From assembly GCA_964036155.1 (NCBI GenBank), contig OZ038423.1, positions 55,133,249-55,197,248 on the forward strand: a DNA stretch of 64,000 nt. The letters are read 5' to 3'. Position numbers and translations under genes: made by a program. Below, piece after piece: positions 1 to 13,900 of this stretch (positions are counted from its first letter, which is position 1; each line of letters opens with the position of its first letter). The notes beneath the pieces were generated by a model that ran no database searches, was not told the DNA's origin, and saw only the letters and a list, made by a program, of their open reading frames with translations. The stretch is from Diploscapter coronatus (lineage: Eukaryota > Nematoda > Chromadorea > Rhabditida > Rhabditidae).

Positions 1-48
1 GAAATAGATTCATAGCAATTAGAACAAAAAATAAGATCTTATATAAAC

Positions 49-3000
49 CTTCAAAGAAATCTCCCGGTTTGTAGTCAGCGGGCGGGTCGATGAGAGGAGG
101 CGAGAAAGTGCCGACCACTGTGCGGAGCAGAATGTCGAGGGCCTGAATTGTTTATTCGAAATTGAGTTTCTTCCAAAATCCTCCACCTGTCTTCCATATT
201 TGGTGTCCATGTTGAACTGACTGAGATCTCGCGTTTCCGTGGCTCTTCTGTCTCCATGCGTCAGTGCACCGAGGGACTCGAGTCTCTTCGCAACAACCGA
301 GGCAAATCGCTTCTCTCCAGCCAGTTCAGATATCAGGAACACGTATTCGGGAGCGCTCACTTGGTTGGAACGGTGGGTTCGACCTGGAAAGATGGCTTAT
401 AAAATCAATTGTAAATGGGAATGAACCTCGAAATTTTCTCTGGAGGAATTTATGAATTTTGTTTTTTTCACAAAATTTGGTTTTATTTTTCTTGAAAGTA
501 CAACTTTTCTGTCACCTTTGGCATTAATTTAGCAGAATTCCGCTAATTTCTTTTCTAATTCAATAACTCAGTTAAATCAAATTCTTTACCGAATTGCTGA
601 ATAGCCTTATCAGCAGACCAAGGCAATTCGAGGGTGATATGGACTCGGCGTCTCTGATTGAGGGCCCTTCTGTCAGACTGCAGGGAGATGCCACTGCTGG
701 CTGCCTCCGAGATGATGGCAATGAGCTTGTCGCCCCGCATGAACTTATCCTTCTCCTCCATGTTCATCAGCTCTGTCTGCACTTCTGCAGTCACATTCCT
801 TCGCTCGTAGACAATCTGGCCCGATTCTGTCGCCACCATGTGACCGCGTCTGCCTGTCATCTGCAAAGAAAACATTTATACAAGTTGAAGACTACGACTT
901 GGTCTCAGAATTTGGCAAATAAATAGTAGTGCTATCTTCAACAACAAAAAAAATGTTCAAAATTCGCTACAATTGTGATTTATGATACATAGTTCTATTC
1001 ATTTTTTTAAAACTGTATTTCCAAAGACAAAAATTGTCTGAGAACGATTCAAAATCGGGCTCTTAGAATATGCCGGAGGGGTAATAAAGTTTGAGAAATA
1101 GATATGGAGAGGGTAAGGTAGGAAGACCAGATAGGAGTAAATTTATTATCGAAATGATAAGCTCATCGAGATGCATATTTTGGTACCCAAGTTTCCCTGC
1201 CACACTCTACCTTTGTTCTATTCATATCCATTTCTCGATTTTTACTACCCCTTCGACATATTTTAAGAGCCAAAAATCTTACTTCGGCCACAAATTCTGG
1301 TCCCCCGAGTTCATCGATGAGCTGATCGAGAGTGTTGGGAGGCAAAAGAGGACCGAGTTTCTCGATCGCAGCTAGCAGCTCCACTTTGACCATCGCAGGA
1401 TTCACGTCTTCCGGCTCCATCTCCCCGTTCAGACGCGAAGAAGACATGAATTCCACTGCCGTGTCTTTCTGCAAACGTCAATTATGTCACGTTTCGAAGA
1501 AAACGAGCATTGCAATTAGTTTTTACAAACAGTACTCTGTATCTCGCTATCTTCAAAGAAAAGAAGAAACATGTATCGAAGAAAATACTGATCGCTCACT
1601 GAACAATGCAATAATAAAAATTCTCCCACCGTTGCTTTGGCCAATCTCAGCCTCCTCTGTCGTTCCTCTTCCTGCCTTCGTTCCCTTCTCTTCTGCCTCT
1701 TTTTCGCCCTCCTTTCCTCCTTCTCTCGTTTCTTCTCGAGTTCGGCCTCATCATCGTTCTTCTTCTGTTTCTTTTTCTTTGGAGAATCCTCGACGACTTG
1801 TTGTTTGTTGGCCCAGGGATCATCTGAAATATTTGAATTAGAAAAAAACCTTTGACCACCTTTTCTCAAGAGAATGAATGTTCCAGGTTCGTTTTGAAAT
1901 GATTCTCATAAAGTGATGCTGTCTATTTAAATTTATTCAACTATAAGCAGAATGAAGATTATAAATGAATGATACACGTGAAATCCTAGTAAGTAATTTT
2001 GTATTTTCATTCAACGATTAGAAACTTACGGGTGGAGAAGTCGCACTCAAACGGATTGAATTCGTCTTCGTTGTTGTCCTCTGCATCTTCGTCTTCTTGA
2101 GCCTCCTCCTGCCCTGCCTGCTTCCTCTCGTTCACTTCTGCATCGCTGTCTGCCTCCCCTCCATTCGCACATTCTGACTCGTCCTCGCTCGACGACTCCA
2201 CTTCGGCCAGCAGACGACGCCGCCATTCATCTTCATCGTCGCCTGAACAACGATATTCGAATGCAAAATATAATTCGAAAATTTGTATGATAGAAAAATT
2301 ATTTGATCAGAAGATAATTCAGTCTCTGACGCTATCGAATGTGCAGCAGAATTAGAAGCTAAGAAGAGTACACTACAATTAGGAATTCAAATTGTCCCCT
2401 TTCTTCTTTCCAATAACGAACGAGAAGAGAATTAACCCATTTCCCGTTGTGTGCGAGACAATTCCAATTGCATTTTTGAAGTGTGCCAACTCCCCCACTT
2501 GCTCTCTCAAAGAAGGGCTCTTTTTTCAAAAATGCGAGTGGGGTAATTATCTATCTCGCACTCTTTCCCATTAGAACGAGACATATCTTGCACTAAATTT
2601 CGCTGGTGAACACGATAAAATAAACTAAAGTGTCGTGCAAACCATTATCAGAGCTAATGGATAATTCTAAAGAAAATGCTAACTAAAATGTAAGCTAAAT
2701 TACCGATATTAATTTCCTCGCTGCTCTCCGAGTCAGACTCATTGTCAGAGTCGGAATCATCAGACGATTCGCCCACGCTGCCCTTCATGATCTTGGCCGA
2801 CGGCTCTCCATTCTTCATGTCCGTGAACAGACCCAATTCATCCAGAATTCCGCCTTCGAAACGACGCTTCCTTCCTGAAAATAAATGCCGTTTATGATCG
2901 AAATGAAAACGATAATCACAAACGTTAGAAATTTCAATAAATTGACATAGAAGATATAAGCAAGACTAAAACAATTTGCTTCCCCTCTTTTCGCGCTATG

Positions 3001-6000
3001 TAACATACCATAGTTGTCAGATTCGCTTTTTACGAGTTTTAAATAGAGAAAGCAAACAGAACTACTTACTTCGAGCATATCCGTCAAAGTCGTCGTAGAT
3101 CTTGTCGAAATCTCGGAAAATGTCGAGATCGTTCTTCTCCGTGGGGAAATTCTTCTCGATGAGTGACTGCAGCACAGCCTTTGCAGTGGAGATGAAGTCA
3201 GTCAATTCCCCGCCCAAGTCCTCGAGGGCTTCCAGAGTCCTGGCCTCCCCTGTGCTCTGCAGTCCGATCACCACGCACTTGTTGTCGCGGATTGCATCCC
3301 GAACCATCGTCACGCAGGTGTCGACCTGAAATAATTCCATTTTTAGAACCTGACTCTCTACTTTCTTTTTCAGAGATATTCTCAGAAACGTTAGGGAAGT
3401 GTACATAATATTTTAAAAGAGTAGTTTTTGAAATGAGACTTGAAGACCATCGTAACTCGATCATATCCCCAATTCAGCAAAAAATCAAGAAAACTGATTT
3501 ACCTTAGCAGCGATGCAGAGGTACTTGAAGAATCTCTGATGACTGGCCCAAAACTGCGCCCAGACTCGCTTTCCTTCTGGTCTGTCCTCTTCTTCGTGCT
3601 GCTTCAGAACCAACTGCAAAGAGTCATTGAGAAAAAAAATGTGATATTCGAAAAAGAATACCTGAAATTGTCTTCTGCATTCCATCCACAACTTGACAGA
3701 CTCGTCGTACATTCGAATGAACTCCTCTGTCAGCGCCACCTCCTTCACTCGGAATGACACGCCTCGGAACGAGAGCTGACGAGCCAAATAGAGGCCGCGT
3801 TGCTGAAAATGGAATACAATAATGATGTAGAAAGGCTTCAGATCCTTTTCCTCATTCTAGTCCACAATGGTCAAACTTTTCAAATATTTCTTATTCATGA
3901 ATACATTGCAAACCTCCACATGAAGTTTACAAATCTCACAAGGAAATTCGTGTCAAATCTCTTAACTTTTTAAAAGAGAACTCGGACTAACATTTAATCA
4001 GTAAAAAACACAAATTCTCCCACCTTCATATCCATAGCGACAATTTCCATAGCGCCGACTCCTCTCCGTTCGACGGCATCGATGAACGCGTTGAAATCTC
4101 CGAATGACTGCCCGACGCCCCACAGACCGATTCGAGTCATGTACGCCATGTTGCGGGGCTCTCAAATATCCATTCATTTAAATAGATGCACTAATTCAGA
4201 TTTACCAGTAGCTCCAGTAGCAGAGGCATAAACGACTCGGGCCTTGGGCAGAGCCCTCTGCAACTCGACGACCATCTGGCCCGTCTTCGTCGACTTTCCT
4301 CCACTCGGTACGAGATTCTTCGCGCGATGACATTCGTCCAAAACGATCACTCCGTCGTAGTCCTGCAATGAGAATATCAGAAAAAATAAGCAATAAATGC
4401 CGAACATCAAAACCAATTGCTAATATCGATGATCGCGTTCATTTAAAGCATGTGTTCTGGTTCAATAACAGATGACTTGATGATACAAAATGCAGCGTTA
4501 AGTAATAAGGAGTGAAAAGACTCCTTACCAATCCAAACCACTGTATGAGCTGTCTAAGTCGGCTTCGATACTTCTTCCCGCTTCCAGATTTAGCCTGCCC
4601 GATCAACGAAGAGTACGTGGCGAAAATGACTCCTTTCTTGATGTAGCCGTTTTCTCTGCCCGCGATTTTAGAGTATTTCAGTTTGTTCAGTGGATAGACC
4701 TGAAAAAACAACTGCGATTTGAAGAACTATTGATAAATCTTGATGGAAAAAGAGTTGGCATTCTTTTCAGAGTTTGAAACTTTTACCCACCGTAATCTTT
4801 CCAGCTCCGACATCCCTCAGATCTCGTTCAGAGTCGAACTTGAGGTCGTTGGACACAGACAGCCAGATGGCTCGTTTCCGCATCAACAGGTAGTTTTCAT
4901 AGATGATCGCTGCAATCGTGCGGCCTTTGCCAACACCGGCGCCGTCGCCTGAAGATGGCAGCAAAATTAGACACAATATAAGAACTGCAGAAAAGGCTTT
5001 CTTCATCTCATTGATAAACAAATTCGAGTCAAATTCATCCAAAGTTATCATAGTTGTAAACCTCGTACCGATGAGATACCCCATCCTTTCTCCGCTCGGC
5101 AGAAACCGTTCATGGGCTTGACAGGCGTAGATCACTGCCTCCAGTTGAAGGGCAGAAACTGCGCCGGTATCAATCAGCTGAAATTTGAAAATGAGAAGAT
5201 AGAGAAATGATCAATTTTTAGTTTTACCTCTTCAGGCAGAGTGAGATTGTACCGGACTTCGGGAGGAGCGACGCTGCTGAGCGAGGCACTCTCGACAACA
5301 CTGTCAGGATGGGCAAGGCCTGAGCGCAGCTTGGCTGGACGATATTCGGAATACGTCTCCGCATAGCCGAGGTTTTCTTCCTGAAACGAGAATAGCTTCT
5401 ATCGATATGTTGAAAAAAGATGGAAATTACATCCTACTTAAAGGCAAAATACTATTTGCAAAGAGTGAATAAAAACTAAATATGAAACCAGATTTCAACC
5501 TCTTCTTCGAGTTCTCTCCTTTCCTTCGCCTGAGCCATCGCAGCCCGCAATTCATCCTTGGCTCGTTGCGATCTGCTAACGGACATTGGAGGCGATGGAG
5601 CTGCACTCGAGCCACGCGAATTCGGCTGAAATTATGTGCATTGAAATTGGAATGTTTTGGTTTTTCCTGCAGCGAATCAATTCAAAAACAATATGACAAC
5701 AGCTTTTACCACTTTAAAACTAATTTAATTTAAAATTATGCACCCAGATCACTTTTGAAGGAAGAATTAATGAAAATTCGCTTACCCCGCTTTTGAGGTT
5801 GAGGGGCGACCTGGCAGTGTCGATGTACAGCTGCTGATCGGCGAGGGGACTTTGCAGCTGCGTGTAGAAGGAGGGTCGCTGGCTGTTGGAACGAGGAAGG
5901 GAGGAGCGGGGAGAGTAGGGCGAATTCGGCAGAGAAAAAGACGGCGAAGATTGGGAGGCCTGAAAAATGCGCGTCCTCTAAATTCGGGGAAAAAATTTCA

Positions 6001-7790
6001 TACGTCACGGGCAATCTCGTTGAGAGCCCTTTCGTAGTCCGCGTCAGTTTGCAAATTGTCATTCAAATGCTGAAAAATAGATGAGTTGAATGAAATATGG
6101 TACGGTTCAGTTACATTATGTCCTTGAATTCGTAAAGGAGTCAGAATGGGTCGAGAATTGGATAGGCCAGCAGAGCTTGTGGACGGAATCGAGGCATTGC
6201 GGTGCATGTAGGAAATGTTCTGGTGATAGCCACCTGCAATGAAAAGTGCTAAAAAATTCTACTTTCAAATAAACAAATTTTATAAATGTTTATTTTTCAA
6301 GGAATTCATAATAAAATCATTGTTGCATAGACTTTCACAAAACAAAAATCTACCTCCAGCTGCCCGAACGTATTTCCTCTGCCCAGCAGCAGCCATCGAG
6401 ACGAAATTGCTCGCAGAAGCCGACCGACCCAGTTGGCCTGTCGAGTTCTGATTCACAGCTGAAAAACGTAAAATTGAATGCATTGATAAGAACAAAAAAT
6501 TGTACCTCTTTGCATGTAAATGACCTGCTGCCTCTGATTGGCTGCAGTGGTCTTCATGATTGCCTGATTCGCTGCTAAACTGCTGCCTCTGCCTCGGTCA
6601 GAACTAATCGGAATGCCTCCTACAAGCTCAATAATTCAAATCACAAAAAAATGAAAAGCAATACGTTTTCGTGAAGAGCTGCACAAATTTGTGAGTATGT
6701 TGCTTGCAAAAATGACAACTTAGAAAAGATTTGGCATTATTTTGTTCACAAACAGTCATATCTTACGAAACCAAGATAACTTATAAATCTAGAAGTATGA
6801 AAATAGCATACCGCGTCTGATTCGAATGATGCGCCTCCTGTTGCCGCCATCGAGAAATTCACCGACAGACGTCGAAGGGGAAATAGAGCCCGTGAACGCT
6901 GTGGCCGGGATGGAAGCCAGCGAAGACGTTGAAGAGACATTCGGATAGCTGCCTGGAACATCAGCGATATTAAAAAATCATAGAAAAGGTTTCTTGGATA
7001 GGAAATATTCATTTTGGGAAACTTCTACCGTCTAGAGAAGAAAGTTCTAGTGAAAACTAAATTTTCTAAATTCTTGTCCATGAATTTTCTAAGAAAAGAT
7101 AGATAAACGCTACGAACCTCGTGCAATGCGAACGATCCGCCGAGTTGCAACAACAGTTCCACGACCTCTCGGAACAGAAACTCCACGAACCAGGGCAACG
7201 CCGTTTTGCAACCGATTCACTAAAATCAATACAATGAAATCGTATAATCTATGTTTCTGTGAATATAGAAATGGTTGAATTCAATTATTTCCCTAGAATT
7301 TTTACTAAAACTAATCTTAAAAGAGTACCAGTTAGCATATTTTGACATTTTTAAACTAATTTAGATTATTTTCATCCTCATATATTCATGTATAATCTAG
7401 CATTTCGCACTAATTGTCACAGGTCAACAACTACCTCTTCTTCAGAAGAAAAATAATGCATTAAAAACGCCAACCTGTGTGTGCTTGCTGTGGATATTGG
7501 CTGTATTGGTTGTAATTCTTCTGAATTTGCGTTGCCGTGCCATTGTGGGTGTTTCCATTCGTGAATATCTCGCCCGCCGTCTCGGTTTCGACGACCTCTT
7601 CGCAGGCCACAACCATGGACGAGCCAGCCACGACCATCTGCTCGTCCATCAGCATGTTGTCTTCATGCGCCGGTTGCTGCAGACATGTGCCGCCTGTCCC
7701 TGTCTGATTGCTTCCCCCCTCTCCCTCGTCAGCGACGAGAAACTCGTCGAGTCCGGCCTCACTCAGGGCCTCGGACAAAATGTCGGACAT
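49..7790 (-). CDS. let-765: Strawberry notch (SBNO) helicase-like protein, 3' end beyond window
   Basis: SBNO proteins are nuclear SF2 helicase-like coregulators of Notch and EGFR signalling. The model has 25 exons (high to low): 7790-7475, 7219-7118, 6952-6812, 6619-6506, 6458-6354, 6233-6115, 6069-6004, 5959-5786, 5625-5500, 5380-5228, 5177-5069, 4948-4791, 4699-4529, 4362-4206, 4160-4024, 3802-3662, 3613-3503, 3325-3070, 2874-2704, 2242-2030, 1823-1630, 1468-1283, 860-590, 383-187, 142-49. All junctions stay in frame, giving more than 1,320 residues. The first ~420 residues are a low-complexity S/P/R-rich tail. Then come [13 protein letters not shown], a Walker A-like GAGVGKGRT, the DECH box ([10 protein letters not shown]) and [16 protein letters not shown]. 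An acidic and then a lysine-rich linker follow (2242-1630), then the SBNO helicase C domain ([16 protein letters not shown]). Start: ATG 7790, 13 bases after a CACATTTCAG acceptor, which suggests trans-splicing. The family call is certain; the symbol is the C. elegans orthologue's name. Confidence 0.95.
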
Positions 7791-10700
7791 CACGAACACA
7801 TCAACAAAGTACTGAAATGTGAACAAATAGGTTGGAAGGGAAATGCACGGAGCAGCTGATTTCAGAGCGAGGTCACGAGACGAATGAACAAAGGCATGGA
7901 TAAGAGAGGGCGAAAATTTCGAAATAGAACGAATAATACGAAATTGGGATGGAAAACTATTTCAACAAGTCGAGTAATTGATCGGGAAGAAATAAAAGGG
8001 ATAATAAGAGATGGTGATAGAGAAAATGGAGGAAAAAAATTTGAATGGCCACTTTACAGTTCGTCATAATTCTGTCTGCACAACTCAAATATCACGCGCA
8101 AAGTTGTAGTGCTTTCTTCTTGCCACTGTCCCACTAGTCAATATCATCAAAAATAATGAAAGCAACAAGATATATGAAGAAATATTTTGAAAGAATGCAT
8201 AAATTCAGCGGAGGAAATGAAAATACGACCGAACTGCATTAAACCAGGCAAGAAATGAAAGAATGAATGGGCATAGCCAGGGTGCAGTGGGTGAGATGAA
8301 ATTGCACCAATGAATAGCAAAATTGTCGACACTGGCAAACCTTCTCTTTCTTTCGAGAACATTTTGGAGATTTTGCGAAAAGGGGAAAAACTACTGTGTG
8401 AAATTCAAGGAATAATTGATTTTTCTGACCTAGGTTCAAAGACAATTGATATGCATAGAGGGCGCAAGTGGAGTCAATTTTTTGAAGCGAATTTCATAAA
8501 GCGATTTTTCGTCACCCAGAATATTTTGAAAGTAAAAGGTTTTCATGAGAAAGTTCTTTTGACAAAAATGTGACCAAAGGATAGGTGAACAACTTTCCTT
8601 CTTTGATACTCCGCGAATTCGCGACAAAGCCGTCGTCAAATTGGATTTTAAAGTTTCAAAATATAAATAAAAGGATATTTTTTTATCACGTTCATCAAAT
8701 CCTTCAACGGTTTATGATGGATTGAAGCCTTGCGGTAATTTTTAGACAGGAATCATGCATCAAGGTATCCCTGTCGCACCGATTTTATGTTTTCCCGTTG
8801 TAAAATAGAAATTTGGATACATTTCAAAGCTGAAACGAGCAAATGCATCGGTCTTACAATATTTTACTATATAAAATATACAACTATGTATGTAGTACAT
8901 AAATTATGTAATTGATGGATGTATAATAACTATCCAATCTCATAATATGGTATTTTTATTCAACAAAAACATATTTCCAGTTTTAGATGAAGTGAATGTG
9001 AAAATATGTTTATAAAATTTAAAACTAATTTCTCTGCCCTCGCATCTATCGATTATTTATGTTTTTCCTCAAACTCCAGGCACATTTTGTGGGAGCAGAT
9101 CAAGAGCGAGAAGCGAAAGAGCCATTTACTTGATGCAGGATCGCTCACGCACTCGAATGCCACAGAAACAGACGTGGATTAAAGAAAAGTTTCAGCGTTC
9201 TCTCTCAAAATCCAGTCCAATATTTTGTATTTTACAATTTTTCAAAATATATACACCAATTCATCGTTCGATTTGCGAAATCAGGACTGTTTGGAAATGA
9301 CGAAATGACGGTATCCATAATTCGAGATAGACAAGGTGATTAGGTAAGGGAGAAATAGTATAGAAAAAGAAGCGTACGATCGTATCGTCATATCATTATT
9401 TCCAAATTTCCATCGAACAACTCATTAGCTGAGAAAATTCTAAGGATGATAAGCCCTTTTCATTGTCAGCAATTTCGCATTGTCTATCTGGGCAGTGTTC
9501 GAATTTTCCTCAGGTTTATCTTTTTTTTTCGATAATATATTTTAATGCCAAATGGCTTATAAAGAGTCGTTCTATTATTTGGCAATAATCATGCATTTAG
9601 GAGTTCCTTTCTCCATCCTAAACTATTATCATCATTTCAAATTTTACCTTTTTAAGAGCTAATTGCAAGGATTTCTACATACTTTATATACGAAAGTTTT
9701 CACCTTTTTTAATCAACTGATCTATGTGCATACATAACAAAGGCTTATATCTTGTTTTATCTATTTTTCATTTAAAAAATTTTCTTTTAATCGATTAGAG
9801 GAAATCCAACTGACTAACTTTCATTCCAAGGTTAATCCCGATTCCATGGGTTCCAGAGGTTCGAAAATGTCTCATATTCATAGGGTGAAAATGCATCATG
9901 CCTTCTAGCACTCTAACTTAAAAATCAGTATGACCTTATTTTCTATCCAAATTTCGTAATTCCTTTTTGTTTGAATAATATAGAACTATATTTTATCACT
10001 ATCACTTTTGAATTTTCAAATTTCTCACCAAACCTCACTGGAGGCGTGGGGGATCAAGATCATTCTCTAGCTCTTTTCTCTATTCCCTTATTTCCTTGGT
10101 CTTGTCTTTCTCTAGATTTAGAAAATTCGAAGATTTCGAGATTTGGATATCCTATACGATCTTCTCTGGGTATCCTTCATCGTATGATGAGAAATTTAAA
10201 ATATCCCAGACGGTTTTCCTCAGACATCCTCTATCATGTAACGAGATTTTCTTGTTTCTTATCTTTTCCTTTAAAATTTCGAATTCATTATTATTCATTT
10301 TCATTTTTTCAGCTTTCAGAATGCCCGATGATTTCATTGCTATTTCGTAGTTTGTTTCTTCTTTACGTTCTCTCGATTTTCGCTATTTTTCTCATACAAA
10401 AGAGGCGTTCTTCCAACACTGCTCTTTTCACATTAACATCAAATTTTACATTTCCTTGCCCTTCTCTCTCCACTTCCCATGCTATTTCTCCCCAGATCTA
10501 GGGAGGACGATCGTCAGAAAGCTATTACGATCTACCCCCTATAGTTCACTTTCGTCTGACGAAAGTGCTCTCTAGGTCTGGTCTTTTCTACATGTAAATT
10601 AGAAAGATGATCAAAATTTAACATATTCTTTTACTATTCGATGTTCTTTAATATTCTGTCTATTTCCTCATGTATCTTTTCATGGTGAATATTATGTTTT

Positions 10701-10955
10701 TGAGAAAATAGCATTGGGCTAAACAATTGATTGTGTAATCTAAAAGCTATACATTTTGTTATTTTCTCAATTTCGGGATAATGCTCATCATTTGAAGTAA
10801 CATGATTCAGTGCTATCTTCAGATCAATTTTCATCACAAGGGTATAAAAAGTGACACTTTTCAATAAAAAATGACTTAAGATTAGCATCATAGATGTTTT
10901 GTTTGTTTTCGAAATTTTACAAACTTATTTTGAAAATATAATTTCAGTAGCAAAG
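7791..10955. other. Divergent intergenic region, AT-rich, no gene recognised
   Basis: This 3.2-kb stretch separates the divergent starts of the SBNO gene (minus) and the LRAT gene (plus), so it should hold both promoters. I see no exon chain with splice sites and coding character. The long open frame at 9971-10501 is AT/TC-rich, matches no known domain and ends in the hairpin at 10492-10581. No TATA or other core promoter element can be assigned with confidence. Confidence 0.5.
10492..10581. repeat. 90-bp inverted-repeat (hairpin) element
   Basis: The left end CCAGATCTAGGGAG pairs imperfectly with the right end CTCTCTAGGTCTGG, and the inner segments GATCGTCAGAAAG and CTTTCGTCTGACG also pair. 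The whole segment folds into one hairpin, as a small non-autonomous element would. No clear target-site duplication is visible. Confidence 0.5.
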
Positions 10956-13900
10956 ATGGACTCTGTAGCTGGCGTGTCAATGAGAGAGAGTATAAATAAG
11001 CTTACTGTAGGGTCGTTTGAGGATGCACAGGTTGTTCGTGAGAAAGCTAAGCCTGGAGATTTGCTCGAATATAAACGAAATGGATATAATGTGCACAAAA
11101 TACACGTTAAAATACATAACTGAACTATGTTTGATTTTAGCACTGGGGTGTGTTTGAAGGGAAGAGGGAGGACGATCATGCCTACGTAATACATTTCTCT
11201 GGCGAACCAGGGAACATGGCAAATTCATCGGTGGGTATAAATTAAAACATTTTTAAATTGAAAACCACATTTGTTTAATTGAATAATTGTATTTTTGCCT
11301 AAATGTTTATTAAATTTAAAAGTTGATAAACTTACCAAAATATTATTTTCTTTAACAACATAATCAACAAAAATGTATGTATGATATAATGGTGTTTATT
11401 TTTTTTGTAATAACTTAGCTATGCATGCTTATAACTATGACTTCTATCCCTTTATAGTGAAACTAGAACTTTTCGCTCGTGGCCGCAAAGCGACCACTCG
11501 CTTCGTCGTTCTAGTTGCCAGCCTTCGGCTGGCTGTTAGAATTTAAATTAGTTCTACTAAATATTTTTATCCCAAATAAGCTAAATTCGATAGTATATCG
11601 ATTATAATGAACCATTTACCTTGACATCATTATTTAAAAAAAAAAACGTTGTGGAGATTATTCAAAATTTCAGGTTAAATTTGGAAATTGAAATGAGAAT
11701 GAAGATTGATTGGAATAAGTTTTGCCTTTTATATATTCGCATGAACTAATTCTTCAATATGAAATTCTCTTATTTACTTCATTTGTAAAATCGTTTAAAA
11801 AATAGTTAGATCAAAGTTATCTTCAGAATCATTCATAAACAGTCAATTTGCTCGCCTATGTTTAGAGAGGCCAAATGAATTTTCAGAATTAATAACCATG
11901 GGATAATTTTATACCAGCATGATTGGTGGTATTTATCAGAGCAGAATGCTCTTTAGACCTCTGGAAATACACTGAGAGCAACGCGCCCGCGAAGCACCCA
12001 CGAAGCACCCGCGAAGCACCCCAAAGTGTCCCCCGAGATTGTAGGGTGCTTCGTAGGTGCCTCGCGGGTGGCTCAATCTAGCGAGTGAAATTTTTCTTGC
12101 GGGTGCGTCGTGGGTGCTTCGCAGGTGCCTCGAAGGTGCCTCGCGGGTGGCCCAACCTCGCGGGTGCTTCGTGGGTGCTTCGCGGGCGCGTTGCTCTCAG
12201 TGCAACTACGATATGGACGTTTTGCCCCGCCCACTGATTTTTGCAATTTGCCCACGCAAAGGGGGCGCTCGTTAATGGAGGGAATCGAGTGGCGCGCATA
12301 TCACACCTTCTTGAGATCCATGTATTTTTTCCTGGAAATATATGAAATAATCATAATTCGCAAATTATACCCTGCCTTCAGCCTTTGGCGCAGGGCATAG
12401 TGTAACTACTTTTGTTTTGGGCTAGTACACGTACATTGGGTTTAAGCGATGTCTAGTTCTCTATGAATATGCCAATGGCATCCGTGGACACGAAATTACG
12501 TACCGTGTACGGTCTGGCATTTGCGTTCTATAAATGCTAGAACGATGCGGTTTTTTTTTATTTAATAGATCTAGCCAAACTGTGCTGTCGCGCCTATAAT
12601 CCAGAATTTCTGGTGCATATGTTGCCCCGGGGCAAGCTTCTGATGCAAGACCATTTTTGCAATATGGAAAAAATCATTTAATTAAAAAATACTTGTATTA
12701 TTTTTTGCTGTTCGTAATGCATTCAGATGTCACATAGAAACATGCCGGAACAATATTAGTTTTTGGATTCAGAATCCCGACGTCAACGTGAGGATTCTGA
12801 AGAAAAGATCGAAAATGTCTATTTTTGCCTAATTTTTTGCTAAAAATGACTAAAATAAACTATTTCAACGTTGATTTGACAACGAAAATTCAGATTTTGA
12901 CGACAAGTGGATTCTGAAGCCAAAAATCAGCTGGCCATTGAAGGCGGTCGGCGGGAGTTTATATTCGCATTTAACAATGCGTGACATTTTGAATATAAAA
13001 ATCGATGAAACTCATTCCTATTGGTTTCAAAAGCTGATTTTGGTTCAGAAATTGCCGAGTTACGGTATTTTGAAAGTTCAAATATCTCAACTTTGATACC
13101 AAGTTAATGAAGAGATGAGTAGTTTTGCGAAGCTTTGATGTTTTAAAACCCAAATGTTTATTTATTCTGCCCAATGTATTTGATTTCCTTCGGAAACCGA
13201 CAAAATGAATGACAATTACTACTTCTGGGGGAATAATTGATATTCTATAAATTGTTGTAATTCCCTTAACATCGTTCTATATGATATCAGAAGCGACGAA
13301 GCCGAGACAATAAATCTCAGACCTCTGTAATAGTCGTGGAAAGTGAGCACGCAGTATATCATCAGTATATCTCCATTAGCCACGTTGCCAAAAACCCCAG
13401 AATAATTACGCGTGGCCCTCCTTACATAGGTAATTACGCGGCCAATAAAATGAAATAAACTCTCCGCCGACAGCCTGTTCATAGATGACATCCATAAAGC
13501 GCATTCATTGTTCAACGATTAATATTTTTAATTCGTGGTCTTCTATGTATATCACATAACTATAAATGCGCACTTACATGATTTTATGTAATCTAGCATC
13601 AGTATTTTTGCCCTTAATAATAATAGCGAACTTTCTAAACCAAAATAAGTGATAACAATTTTTTGAATCTTAGAATTGTACGCAATAACTGCAGAAAACT
13701 GGCTGGCGCATACGATGTATCTTTCTTCTTTTAAATTGCAGAAAATTAGATGTTTTTTGCAATCCAATTATGGCATCGAATGCAAGATAATTTGAAGTGA
13801 TTGTTGTCTAATCAGCAAAATAATCAAAGGCATTGGAACACGATACTGGCTCAAGCCAATTTCACTTCAAGAGCGACAGTCGAATCACCAAGGCCGCGTA

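Noticed and set aside
1332..1841. 169-codon plus-strand frame
   Set aside because: Antisense shadow of SBNO exons with lysine- and glutamate-rich codons.
9971..10501. 176-codon open frame on the plus strand
   Set aside because: AT/TC-rich low-complexity translation, no domain, no splice partners, and it ends inside a hairpin element.
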